Of a stretch of 8,482 bases of DNA, positions 1-6,442 are shown piece after piece; positions within the stretch are counted from its first letter, which is position 1, and every line of letters starts with the position of its first letter. Below the pieces are notes generated by a model, which had not been told where the DNA came from, ran no database searches, and saw only the letters and a program-made list of their open reading frames with translations. The stretch comes from Planctomycetota bacterium (lineage in GTDB: Bacteria; Planctomycetota; Phycisphaerae; Sedimentisphaerales; SM23-30). The translations under genes and the position numbers were made by a program. The DNA lies in the NCBI GenBank assembly GCA_022705365.1, contig JAKJEP010000132.1, positions 1 to 8,482 on the forward strand. Direction: 5' to 3'.

Positions 1-432
1 ATCCAGCATCGCCAGCGCCCGCTGCTCAAAGTGATCCCCCCCGCCCCGGTCATAGGCATCCCGGATAAGCTGATACTCATGCAGAACCTGGTGCAAATCC
101 CCCGCCCCCGCCTGGGCCACGGCATGTTCCTTCTCCCGCAGCCGTTCCGTCAGCGTTTTATGCTCGCACAGCAGACTTTCGATTACCGTCTGGCCTTCCG
201 GAAACGTCACATACTGCGGCACATACCCGATCCGGACCTCGCCGGCGATTTCCACATTCCCTTCCGTCGGTTTTTCCAGCCCGTTGAGAATCCGCAAAAG
301 CGTGGTCTTGCCCGAACCGTTGGCCCCGATCAGCCCGATCTTCTGCCCGGCGCCTACCTCAAACGAAACATTGTCCAAAACGAACCGGCCGGCGTATTCC
401 TTGCGGATATTCCTGAATGTTACCAGTGCCAC
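1..432 (-). CDS. ABC-F family ATPase, N-terminal 144 residues (runs off window)
   Basis: The visible protein begins MALVTFRNIRKEYAGRFVLD and is the first nucleotide-binding domain of an ABC ATPase. A perfect Walker A, GANGSGKTT, lies at residues 36-44, followed by a Q-loop (YVPQ, Q73). After the Q-loop the chain enters a charged helical stretch (residues about 92-140) ending RALAMLD, as in soluble ABC-F proteins (Uup/EttA type), where the LSGGQ signature comes later. ABC-F proteins carry two ABC domains on one chain, lack membrane segments and act on the ribosome in translation or antibiotic protection. The signature and second domain lie outside the window, so the subgroup cannot be assigned. 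The start is GTG at 432, chosen because AAGGA lies 6 nt upstream and homology begins at once. It lies downstream of a hairpin and may have its own promoter. Confidence 0.85.
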   Translation of the reverse strand, partial: MALVTFRNIRKEYAGRFVLDNVSFEVGAGQKIGLIGANGSGKTTLLRILNGLEKPTEGNVEIAGEVRIGYVPQYVTFPEGQTVIESLLCEHKTLTERLREKEHAVAQAGAGDLHQVLHEYQLIRDAYDRGGGDHFEQRALAMLD

Positions 433-438
433 ATCAAT

Positions 439-443
439 TCCTT
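439..443 (-). promoter_or_regulatory. Ribosome binding site for the ABC-F gene
   Basis: On the minus strand AAGGA is followed by a 6-nt spacer and then GTG. It decides the GTG start at 432; the overlapping ATG one base upstream is in a different frame from the ABC domain. Confidence 0.65.
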
Positions 444-460
444 GCCAAAAACCAGCGAAA

Positions 461-489
461 AAGCCATGACTTGCAGTAAGTCATGGCTT
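461..489 (-). terminator. Rho-independent terminator-like hairpin (or leader attenuator)
   Basis: A perfect 12-bp inverted repeat: AAGCCATGACTT (461-472) and AAGTCATGGCTT (478-489), with a 5-nt loop. Read on the minus strand, the stem runs into CTTTTTCG and, a few bases later, a second TTTTT, as expected of an intrinsic terminator. On the plus strand no T-run follows, so it acts on minus-strand transcripts. It begins 47 nt after the methyltransferase stop, the natural position for that gene's terminator. It also ends only 28 nt before the ABC-F GTG, so it could act as a leader attenuator for that gene instead. Confidence 0.7.
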
Positions 490-496
490 ACAGATA

Positions 497-526
497 ACAG
501 TATCGCTATTTTCGCCCGCAGGTCAA
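497..526 (-). promoter_or_regulatory. Possible sigma-70-type promoter for the ABC-F gene
   Basis: On the minus strand TTGACC (526-521, five of six matches to TTGACA) is followed after 18 nt by TACTGT (502-497, only three of six matches to TATAAT). It lies just after the methyltransferase stop codon, and transcription would begin about where the hairpin starts. The -35 is good and the -10 weak. Promoter consensus in this organism is unknown, so this is tentative. Confidence 0.3.
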
Positions 527-536
527 GGGCTTCCCT

Positions 537-1310
537 TTATTCTTGTCTCATGCCAATCAGAAAATAGCTCTTATGTTTTTGCACATTATAAGATAACTTC
601 TCAACGTGAAAGCCTGCCTCGGTTATTAATTGTTCCCAGGTCGCCAAAGAGAACAACCCACAAATCATGCGGTCGTATTCCACTTGCGGTGCTTGTTGGC
701 CTCGACGAATCAAATACCACAGTAAAATTTCAATCATGGTGTCAGATGGATCGGGATCATAGATATATTCAAAATAGGTAAACTCCGTTTCGCCATCGGT
801 ATTGGTCTGGCACTCGATTTGAGGCTCACGAAAAGTCTCAAGGAACCAATCCGGTGCCGTGATGAAAATACCGCCGTTTCTCAAGTGAACTCTGGCGGTA
901 GCAAGCACATCACGAAGGTCCTCTTCCGTAAGCATGTGGCTAATAGCATCATGAACAAGGACACCATCAAAGGTTTGTTCCAAACGAACGGTCCGCATAT
1001 CACCGACATGAAACTCCACCCCAGGATTCAATTTTTTAGCCTGTTCGATCATTGCCGGCGAGATATCCACTGCCGTAAAATCAAAATCATTCGTCATGTG
1101 AGACATATTGTGACCACCTCCGACACCCAGTTCCAATATCCAGTGTCTGCCTGGGCCGAGATGAGAACGAAGTGCCTCACACCAATAGCCTGCCTCTTCT
1201 TTATATTGCTCGGGTTTACTCATCAGCCGCCAATACGAAGCAAACTCCGTGTACAAACGCGGCATCGGTGCTGAGCCGGAATTTCCATTTTGCTCGTATT
1301 TCCGCATCAT
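537..1310 (-). CDS. Class I SAM-dependent methyltransferase
   Basis: A 257-residue soluble protein with the Rossmann-type methyltransferase fold. Motif I is ILELGVGGGHNM (residues 58-69), the SAM-binding glycine loop. An acidic residue at the end of strand 2 (VDISPAMIEQAKK, D82) would contact the ribose, GDMR (103-106, D104) is the adenine-side acidic loop, and FDGVLVHDAISHM (114-126) is the strand 4 region. The C-terminal third, including an acidic segment near residues 180-195, probably forms the substrate cap. The substrate cannot be read from sequence; proteins of this type may act on small molecules. The ATG at 1310 is the first of two adjacent ATGs and has only a weak GAG-type ribosome site about 10 nt upstream; M16 (MPRLY) is an alternative start but has no better site. 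It is separated from rhaA by 72 nt and is visibly lower in G+C than its neighbours, so it may be an independent or acquired gene. Confidence 0.88.
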   Translation of the reverse strand: MMRKYEQNGNSGSAPMPRLYTEFASYWRLMSKPEQYKEEAGYWCEALRSHLGPGRHWILELGVGGGHNMSHMTNDFDFTAVDISPAMIEQAKKLNPGVEFHVGDMRTVRLEQTFDGVLVHDAISHMLTEEDLRDVLATARVHLRNGGIFITAPDWFLETFREPQIECQTNTDGETEFTYFEYIYDPDPSDTMIEILLWYLIRRGQQAPQVEYDRMICGLFSLATWEQLITEAGFHVEKLSYNVQKHKSYFLIGMRQE

Positions 1311-1382
1311 ACTAAAATCTCGTTTTTCTTCTTTTCAGAAGAATACCTCACCCGGCGTTTTCACTTCAGGCGTGATACAAGA

Positions 1383-2657
1383 TTATCGGGTGGGAAAAAC
1401 TTTGGCTTCATACGCCTTCACTTCATCGAGCCACGCCGAACCCACCGGCACACTCTGCTGCTGGCAATAATAATCCCACACGGCACTAAACGGCAGAGTC
1501 TTCTGCTCTTCCAGCCAGCCCAGCCGGGCCGTGAAATCCCCGTCCTTTTCCAGCCGCCGGACCTTTTCCACCGGCTCCAGCAGCGCAATCAGCAGCGCCT
1601 TAAGCATGGACCGCGTGCCGATCACCCACGCCGCCAGCCGGTTGATGCTGGCGTCAAAGAAGTCCAGCCCGATATGCACCCGGGCAAAATAATCATTGCG
1701 CGCCAGCTCATACGCAATCGCCAGCAGATCGTCCGAAAGAATCACGACATGATCGCTGTCCCAGCGGATCCCGCGGCTGACATGCAGAAGGATTTCATCC
1801 AGAAACGTCAGCGTCGAAGATATCTTGTCCGCAATGGTTTCCGTCGGATGAAAATGGCCGCTGTCCAGGCACAGCAGCGTCTTATTCCGGATGGCATAGC
1901 CCATATAAAATTCGTGCGAACCAACCACATACGACTCCGAACCGATGCCGAACAGTTTCGACTCGATGCTGTCCAGATGATGTTTCGGGCTTAGCTTCTC
2001 CGCAAACATCTCATCCAGTGACTTTTTCAGCCTTTCGCGCGGTCCTTTTCGATCCACCGGGATATCCTTATACCCATCCGGAATCCAGACGTTATCCACG
2101 CAGGCAGACTTCATTTGGCGGCCCATATATTCGCCGATCTTCCGGCAGGCGATGCCGTGGCGCACCCAGAACTTGCGAATCCCCTCATCGGGGCTGGCCA
2201 GCGTAAAACCCCCGCTGGCCTTGGGATGCGAAAAGAAACTACCGTTGAAATCCAGCCCGTGCAGCTTTTTCTCTTTGGCCCAGTCGATCCAGGTCTGGAA
2301 ATGTTTCGGCTGAAGGTCATCCCGCTCCACCTTCCGCCCGCCGGTTTCCGCATAGATCGCATGAAGACTCAGCCGGTGCCGCCCCGGGATCAGGCTCAGC
2401 ACCTTCTCCAGGTCCTGCCGCAACTGCTCAGCGCTGCGGGCCTTGCCGGGATAATTCCCCGTCGCCTGAATCCCGCCGTCGCCTGACAGCCCCTGGCTGC
2501 TTTCAAATCCGCCGACGTCATCCCCCTGCCAGCAGTGCAGGCTCACCGGAATTTCCCCCAGCTTCTGCATCACCCGCTCCGTATCCACGCCCAGAGCGGC
2601 ATATCGCTCCTTCGCCATTTCGTACGCCTTTTCCACTTGAGACTGTTTCTTTGCCAT
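1383..2657 (-). CDS. rhaA: L-rhamnose isomerase
   Basis: Catalyses the interconversion of L-rhamnose and L-rhamnulose in the cytoplasm, the first step of rhamnose breakdown. The 424 residues are close to the 419 of E. coli RhaA and align along the whole length: PVSLHCWQGDDV (37-48), GGIQATGNYPGKAR (61-74), SKLFGIGSESY (233-243), LDSGHFHPTE (264-273), RWDSDHVV (298-305) and HIGLDFFDASINR (328-340). The residues equivalent to the known metal ligands are all present: E232, D265, H268, H292, D300, D302 and D332, so the enzyme should be active with two divalent metals, usually manganese. The ATG at 2657 is preceded by GAGGA with a good spacer. It follows the aldolase/SDR gene by 30 nt and is the last clear member of the operon. 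Rhamnose is the most likely substrate, although RhaA enzymes also accept other sugars. Confidence 0.96.
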   Translation of the reverse strand: MAKKQSQVEKAYEMAKERYAALGVDTERVMQKLGEIPVSLHCWQGDDVGGFESSQGLSGDGGIQATGNYPGKARSAEQLRQDLEKVLSLIPGRHRLSLHAIYAETGGRKVERDDLQPKHFQTWIDWAKEKKLHGLDFNGSFFSHPKASGGFTLASPDEGIRKFWVRHGIACRKIGEYMGRQMKSACVDNVWIPDGYKDIPVDRKGPRERLKKSLDEMFAEKLSPKHHLDSIESKLFGIGSESYVVGSHEFYMGYAIRNKTLLCLDSGHFHPTETIADKISSTLTFLDEILLHVSRGIRWDSDHVVILSDDLLAIAYELARNDYFARVHIGLDFFDASINRLAAWVIGTRSMLKALLIALLEPVEKVRRLEKDGDFTARLGWLEEQKTLPFSAVWDYYCQQQSVPVGSAWLDEVKAYEAKVFPTR

Positions 2658-2687
2658 AAGTAGTTCCTCGTTTCAATAGGGTTTTCG

Positions 2688-3989
2688 TTATCGCACCATC
2701 ACCTGGCCGCTGTCCGCCACCAGCGTCTGCCCGGTAATGGTTCGCGCCTGGTCCGAACACAAAAAGACCACCGCATCGGCGATATCCTGCCGTTTGATTT
2801 CCCGCTTCAGGATGGTCTTATTCACATAATACGGAATCACCTCTTCCGGCTTAATCCCGTATTTTTTCGCGCATACCTTGATATATTCCGGATTCCAGAT
2901 TTTGGAACCCTCAAACACATTGCCCGGGCAAACACTGTTCACCCGGATGCCGTACTCGCCCAGCTCCATCGCCCAGCCGCGCGCCATATGAATCTCCCCG
3001 GCCTTGGTGGCGTTGTAGGGAGTGTTGTTCTTGCTGGCGTCCAGCCCCGACTTGGAACTCAGGTTAATAATACTGCCCCCCATTCCCTGCTGCATCAGGA
3101 TTCGGGCCGCCGCCCGCGCCATCAGGAAATACCCGGTCAGATTGACCTCCAGCGCAAAACGGAACTTATCCGCCGGCAGATTCACCAGCGAATACGCCGG
3201 CGCCACCCCGGCGGCATTGACCAGAATATCCAGCCCTCCCCAGCGCTGCAGCAGCGTTTGATACGCCTGCTCCACGCTGGTCTCATCCGTAACATTGCAG
3301 GTGATAGCCGCGGCCGCCGCGCCCGGCATCTCCTGCCGAATCAGCGATACCGTCTCTTCCGCCGCCGGCCGGTCCAGGTCGCAGGCCGCCACCATCGCCC
3401 CGGCCCGCGCCAGCCCGATGGCAATGCCGCGTCCCAGCCCGCTGCCGGCCCCCGTCACCACCGCGATACGGCCCTGCAAGCTGCCCTGGCTGGTCGTCCG
3501 GGAGAGTTTTTCCCGATAACTTTCCGATTCCCAGGTCCGGATGAAATCCCGCTGCCGCTTGCTCAAGGCCCAGATCCCGCCCAGCCGCTCCGCCGCCCCG
3601 CGCACCCGCATCGATCCGGCGGCAATGCTTTCGATCGTCGCCGTGGTGGCAGGATTGCACGCCAGCAGCAGGCCGATGCTTTTCATCAGATAGGCACGGG
3701 GGATCGCCTGCCCGGTATCCAGATGTTTCCGGATTTTCGCCTGAATGACTTTCGCCTCCGGCCGCTCCAGCCATAGGGCCGGCCCGTTGGCATACACCAT
3801 CTCATCGGGCGACAAAGGCCCCGCCGCCAGCAGCCCCGCGGCATCGGACCGGACCATGAAACGTGCCGCATCTTCATTAACACAGTATGTGACAGGCATA
3901 TACTGACCGGTACTATCAAATATTGCCTTGCGCAGGGCCAGTTGGGCGGCCTGAATTTGAATCGGATCGGCAGGTTTTAATTTGCCCAA
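2688..3989 (-). CDS. Aldolase C-terminal half fused to short-chain dehydrogenase (second half of a split rhamnulose-1-phosphate aldolase/SDR)
   Basis: The frame holds up to 433 residues in two parts. Residues about 1-165 resemble the segment that follows the catalytic aldolase domain in fused aldolase/SDR proteins, including LSPDEMVYANGPALWL (59-74), a nucleotide-free region and a helical AAERLGGIWAL stretch (132-142). Residues about 172-433 are a classical SDR: TGAGSGLG cofactor loop (179-186), acidic D204 at the end of strand 2 suggesting NAD preference, NAAG (258-261), N283, S312 and YNATK (Y325, K329), so the catalytic tetrad is complete. In the family the SDR part handles the L-lactaldehyde released by the aldolase. 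The only upstream start in frame is TTG at 3989, with AGGA touching it and no spacer, so the 5' end is doubtful. The frame is -1 relative to the upstream aldolase gene, which it overlaps by 13 nt. Together they total about 670 residues, near the length of the fused enzyme. It may be a split gene, a frameshift, or a recoding site. Confidence 0.85.
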   Translation of the reverse strand: MGKLKPADPIQIQAAQLALRKAIFDSTGQYMPVTYCVNEDAARFMVRSDAAGLLAAGPLSPDEMVYANGPALWLERPEAKVIQAKIRKHLDTGQAIPRAYLMKSIGLLLACNPATTATIESIAAGSMRVRGAAERLGGIWALSKRQRDFIRTWESESYREKLSRTTSQGSLQGRIAVVTGAGSGLGRGIAIGLARAGAMVAACDLDRPAAEETVSLIRQEMPGAAAAAITCNVTDETSVEQAYQTLLQRWGGLDILVNAAGVAPAYSLVNLPADKFRFALEVNLTGYFLMARAAARILMQQGMGGSIINLSSKSGLDASKNNTPYNATKAGEIHMARGWAMELGEYGIRVNSVCPGNVFEGSKIWNPEYIKVCAKKYGIKPEEVIPYYVNKTILKREIKRQDIADAVVFLCSDQARTITGQTLVADSGQVMVR

Positions 3990-4678
3990 TCCTGCGGGTT
4001 CATGATGATGAAGTCGGCCGGGTAATCCGACGCGGCCAAATCAGCAATCACCTTGCGCACCAGGCGCAGCGACGCCTCCGCCGTTTCCGCACTGACAATC
4101 AGGCCATGCTTTTCCAGAAATACCAGCGCCGGTTTGCGGCCGTGCTCCTCCTGATACGCCCCGATTAGTCGCTTCATCTTTTGCGCCAACTGATAGCCGG
4201 GATCGGTATAAGGCACCCACAACGGCGGATACTTCTCCCCCTGAAACAGTTTCTCGATCTGCTTTCGGCCCCCTTTGGCGTTCACATACGCCCCCACCGC
4301 CAGCGGATGCAGATGGATTACATACCGGCCCAGCATCGCATGAAAATGCGCCTCCACCGAGGGCCGGATCCCCGCCGGCATCTCATCCTTACAGGCCAGC
4401 ATCAGCCGCCGGACAATCTCATTCTCCCGGGCAAACGTCTCCATCCGGCCCAGCTCCGCATCCCCCAGCATCGCCAGCACCCCCTTCAATTCCATCCGCC
4501 GCCACCCCCTTTGCGGACTCATATCCTTCAGCGCGGTCCCGCTGGCCTTGATGTACATAAACCGCCCGTCCGCCGTCTTGGCGGACGTATTGCCCCCCCC
4601 GCCCTGCACCAGCGCCGTATCCTTTCCCGTCACATTCGATATCCGTATCAGCTCTCGCAGAGCCAGATCAATCGTCAT
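3977..4678 (-). CDS. Class II aldolase, N-terminal catalytic part (rhamnulose-1-phosphate aldolase type)
   Basis: A 233-residue class II (zinc-dependent) aldolase/adducin domain. The substrate phosphate-binding loop GGGGNTSAK is at 26-34 and IKASGT at 43-48. The likely zinc and catalytic residues are E109, H111, H113 in PSVEAHFHAML, H122 and H124 in VIHLHPLAVGA, and H191 in EKHGLIV. Next to rhaA the expected reaction is cleavage of L-rhamnulose 1-phosphate to dihydroxyacetone phosphate and L-lactaldehyde. It ends at a TAA inside the region that in homologous aldolase/SDR fusions continues without interruption. I chose the ATG at 4678 over the GTG at 4690 because AAAGGTG lies at a workable distance before the ATG but overlaps the GTG. 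The permease gene ends 33 nt upstream. Assignment to rhamnulose rather than fuculose phosphate rests on the rhaA neighbour. Confidence 0.85.
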   Translation of the reverse strand: MTIDLALRELIRISNVTGKDTALVQGGGGNTSAKTADGRFMYIKASGTALKDMSPQRGWRRMELKGVLAMLGDAELGRMETFARENEIVRRLMLACKDEMPAGIRPSVEAHFHAMLGRYVIHLHPLAVGAYVNAKGGRKQIEKLFQGEKYPPLWVPYTDPGYQLAQKMKRLIGAYQEEHGRKPALVFLEKHGLIVSAETAEASLRLVRKVIADLAASDYPADFIIMNPQDWAN

Positions 4679-4687
4679 AACCGTTTG

Positions 4688-4694
4688 CACCTTT
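4688..4694 (-). promoter_or_regulatory. Ribosome binding site deciding the aldolase start
   Basis: AAAGGTG on the minus strand ends 9 nt before the ATG at 4678 and covers the competing GTG at 4690, so the ATG is the more credible start. Confidence 0.5.
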
Positions 4695-4711
4695 CTTTGT
4701 TCAAAAACTAT

Positions 4712-6409
4712 TTACGATTTACCTTTTTCCTTCCGGCTGATCCACACGGTCCCCGCCACAAAGTAGAGCAGCGTCGGCCAGATCAGAAAACTCTTAAACC
4801 ACTCAAAACGCTCCTGATAACCATCCGTACCCTTCAGGAATATATAAATCGGAATCACCAGACAGGCTAACAGCGACAAAATTGCCACGATTTTTGCCGC
4901 CCCTAACATCGGATCGAAACAACCCTTTTCCGCAGCGGCAGGCGCCGGCGCCGGGGAAGGACGGACCGCCGCGGGTCGAACCTCCGGTTCCCCGGCAAAC
5001 TTTCCCCTCGCTCCTGCCAGAAAAGAGAATAATATATAAAGAATAGTAGTCAGCAGCCACACCGGCACAAACAGGAAAAATAAATGGATGATTCCCTTCT
5101 GCTCCAGAAGAATCGCCAAAACAATCGCAATCACCCAACTGGCCAGCGCCGGCCAGTTCATCATCAGCTTCTTTTTCGAGGCCCAAAATTGCGTAAAGCC
5201 GATCCGGGGAAAAATCCAGTGTTCCGTGAAAACAATGGCCCCCACCGGCATCAGCAGCAGACCGTAATAACCGACAAAATCCAGCAGCTTGGTAAAAACA
5301 AATGGAAAACAGGCAATCAGAGTGGTGGCAATCCCAGCGATTAACGTCACCAGCCAGCGGGGCCAGTTGGGCGTAATCGCCTGAAACGCCAGCCCCGCCC
5401 GGTATAGCGTCGGATTCGAGGTGGTCCAGCCGGCCAGCACCACCGCGATAATCCCCGAAAATCCCAGCGCCTCGATAGCCAGATTACCCGGATCAATCTG
5501 GCTGATGCTTTTTTGCAAAATCAAAGCCGTCGCCGCCCCCATAATCCCGGCGCAAATCCACGCCAGATAATGGCCCAGATACATCCCAAACGCCGAATAC
5601 AGCCCATACGTCGCCTTCTTGGCATAACGGAACAGCGCCATATCCGAAAGACCCGCATGCATCGCCAGATTGCATATCCAGGCAAACGCCGCCACATGCC
5701 AGAACCCGATGGATTTACTCCCATCAACGGTTTGCCCTGTCCAGATCACCTCATTGGCCAGCCGCCAGAAATCCCCAAAAGATCGAATCTGCCCCACACC
5801 TTCCGTACTCGCCGCCAGGCCGGGCAGCATCACCACCGCCCCGGCAATGAACATCAAAAACATCCAGGGCGAACAAACCGTCGAAAACTGCGCCAGCTTC
5901 TTAAATCCCAGGATCGCCAGCGTCACCACCACCGCCCCCACCAGCAATACCACCAGCACAAACCGGGTATCCTGCGGATACCAGTCCACCTGCGCCGGGA
6001 TTCCAAACGGTATCCGCACCGCCGAAGCCGAAACCGTAATCATGCACCCCGCCAGAATGCAGAATAAAATGGCATTCACAATATTATAAATCGTCGTGGT
6101 AACCGGCCCGGCGATCTTCCGCAGATACCAGTACAGCGTCAGCCGGGTCTGGACAGCAATCGGCGCACACACCAGTGCCCACGTCAGTACCGCCAGAGCA
6201 TTCCCGATCAGCAGCCCCACAAAAATGTCCATCGCCGACGAACCCCAACCGACAAACAACGCCCCGATGACAAACTCCGTCCCCGCCACATGCTCCCCGG
6301 CGAAAAGCCCCGCAAAATGCCGCCCCGGCTGGAGCTTGTCCTCCGCCACCGGCTCCCGCTCAAATTCGTACAGTTTATCGAGCGCTTGGATGGTACTGCT
6401 TTCCGACAT
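4712..6409 (-). CDS. NCS1-like (purine-cytosine permease family) membrane transporter
   Basis: A 565-residue integral membrane protein with about 12 hydrophobic segments in residues 40-465. The N-terminus is short and polar, followed by FAGLFAGEHVAGTEFVIGALFVGW (from residue 32) and AGPVTTTIYNIVNAILF (100-116), which resemble the first helices of the NCS1 nucleobase:cation symporter family. AGWTTSNPTLYRAGLAFQAI (326-345) resembles the conserved helix 8 region. After the core there is a Pro/Ala-rich linker (about 473-495, PSPAPAPAAA) and then two further hydrophobic segments (503-525 and 541-556), an extension not usual for the family. Known NCS1 members import purines, pyrimidines, hydantoins or vitamins with Na+ or H+; its position within a rhamnose operon suggests a sugar or sugar-derived substrate, which is inference. 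The ATG at 6409 has AAAGGA 7 nt upstream. Gaps to both neighbours are 33 nt. Confidence 0.8.
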   Translation of the reverse strand: MSESSTIQALDKLYEFEREPVAEDKLQPGRHFAGLFAGEHVAGTEFVIGALFVGWGSSAMDIFVGLLIGNALAVLTWALVCAPIAVQTRLTLYWYLRKIAGPVTTTIYNIVNAILFCILAGCMITVSASAVRIPFGIPAQVDWYPQDTRFVLVVLLVGAVVVTLAILGFKKLAQFSTVCSPWMFLMFIAGAVVMLPGLAASTEGVGQIRSFGDFWRLANEVIWTGQTVDGSKSIGFWHVAAFAWICNLAMHAGLSDMALFRYAKKATYGLYSAFGMYLGHYLAWICAGIMGAATALILQKSISQIDPGNLAIEALGFSGIIAVVLAGWTTSNPTLYRAGLAFQAITPNWPRWLVTLIAGIATTLIACFPFVFTKLLDFVGYYGLLLMPVGAIVFTEHWIFPRIGFTQFWASKKKLMMNWPALASWVIAIVLAILLEQKGIIHLFFLFVPVWLLTTILYILFSFLAGARGKFAGEPEVRPAAVRPSPAPAPAAAEKGCFDPMLGAAKIVAILSLLACLVIPIYIFLKGTDGYQERFEWFKSFLIWPTLLYFVAGTVWISRKEKGKS

Positions 6410-6442
6410 CGTTCGTTCCTTTCGCTTTGGGAATTGGAATAG

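Noticed and set aside
31..567. Plus-strand open frame of 178 codons
   Set aside because: It lies opposite the ABC-F coding region with a perfect Walker A, and runs through the terminator and the end of the methyltransferase gene.
1320..1345. TTCTTC/GAAGAA inverted repeat upstream of the methyltransferase as a terminator for rhaA
   Set aside because: The stem is only 6 A/T-rich base pairs and is not followed by a T-run on the minus strand.
1290..1994. Plus-strand open frame of 234 codons
   Set aside because: It overlaps the conserved C-terminal half of rhaA on the other strand; its composition is Arg/Gln/His-rich and it has no motif.
4181..4870. Plus-strand open frame of 229 codons
   Set aside because: It is antisense to the aldolase and permease, rich in His, Pro and Arg, with no recognisable domain, typical of a shadow of a high-G+C gene.
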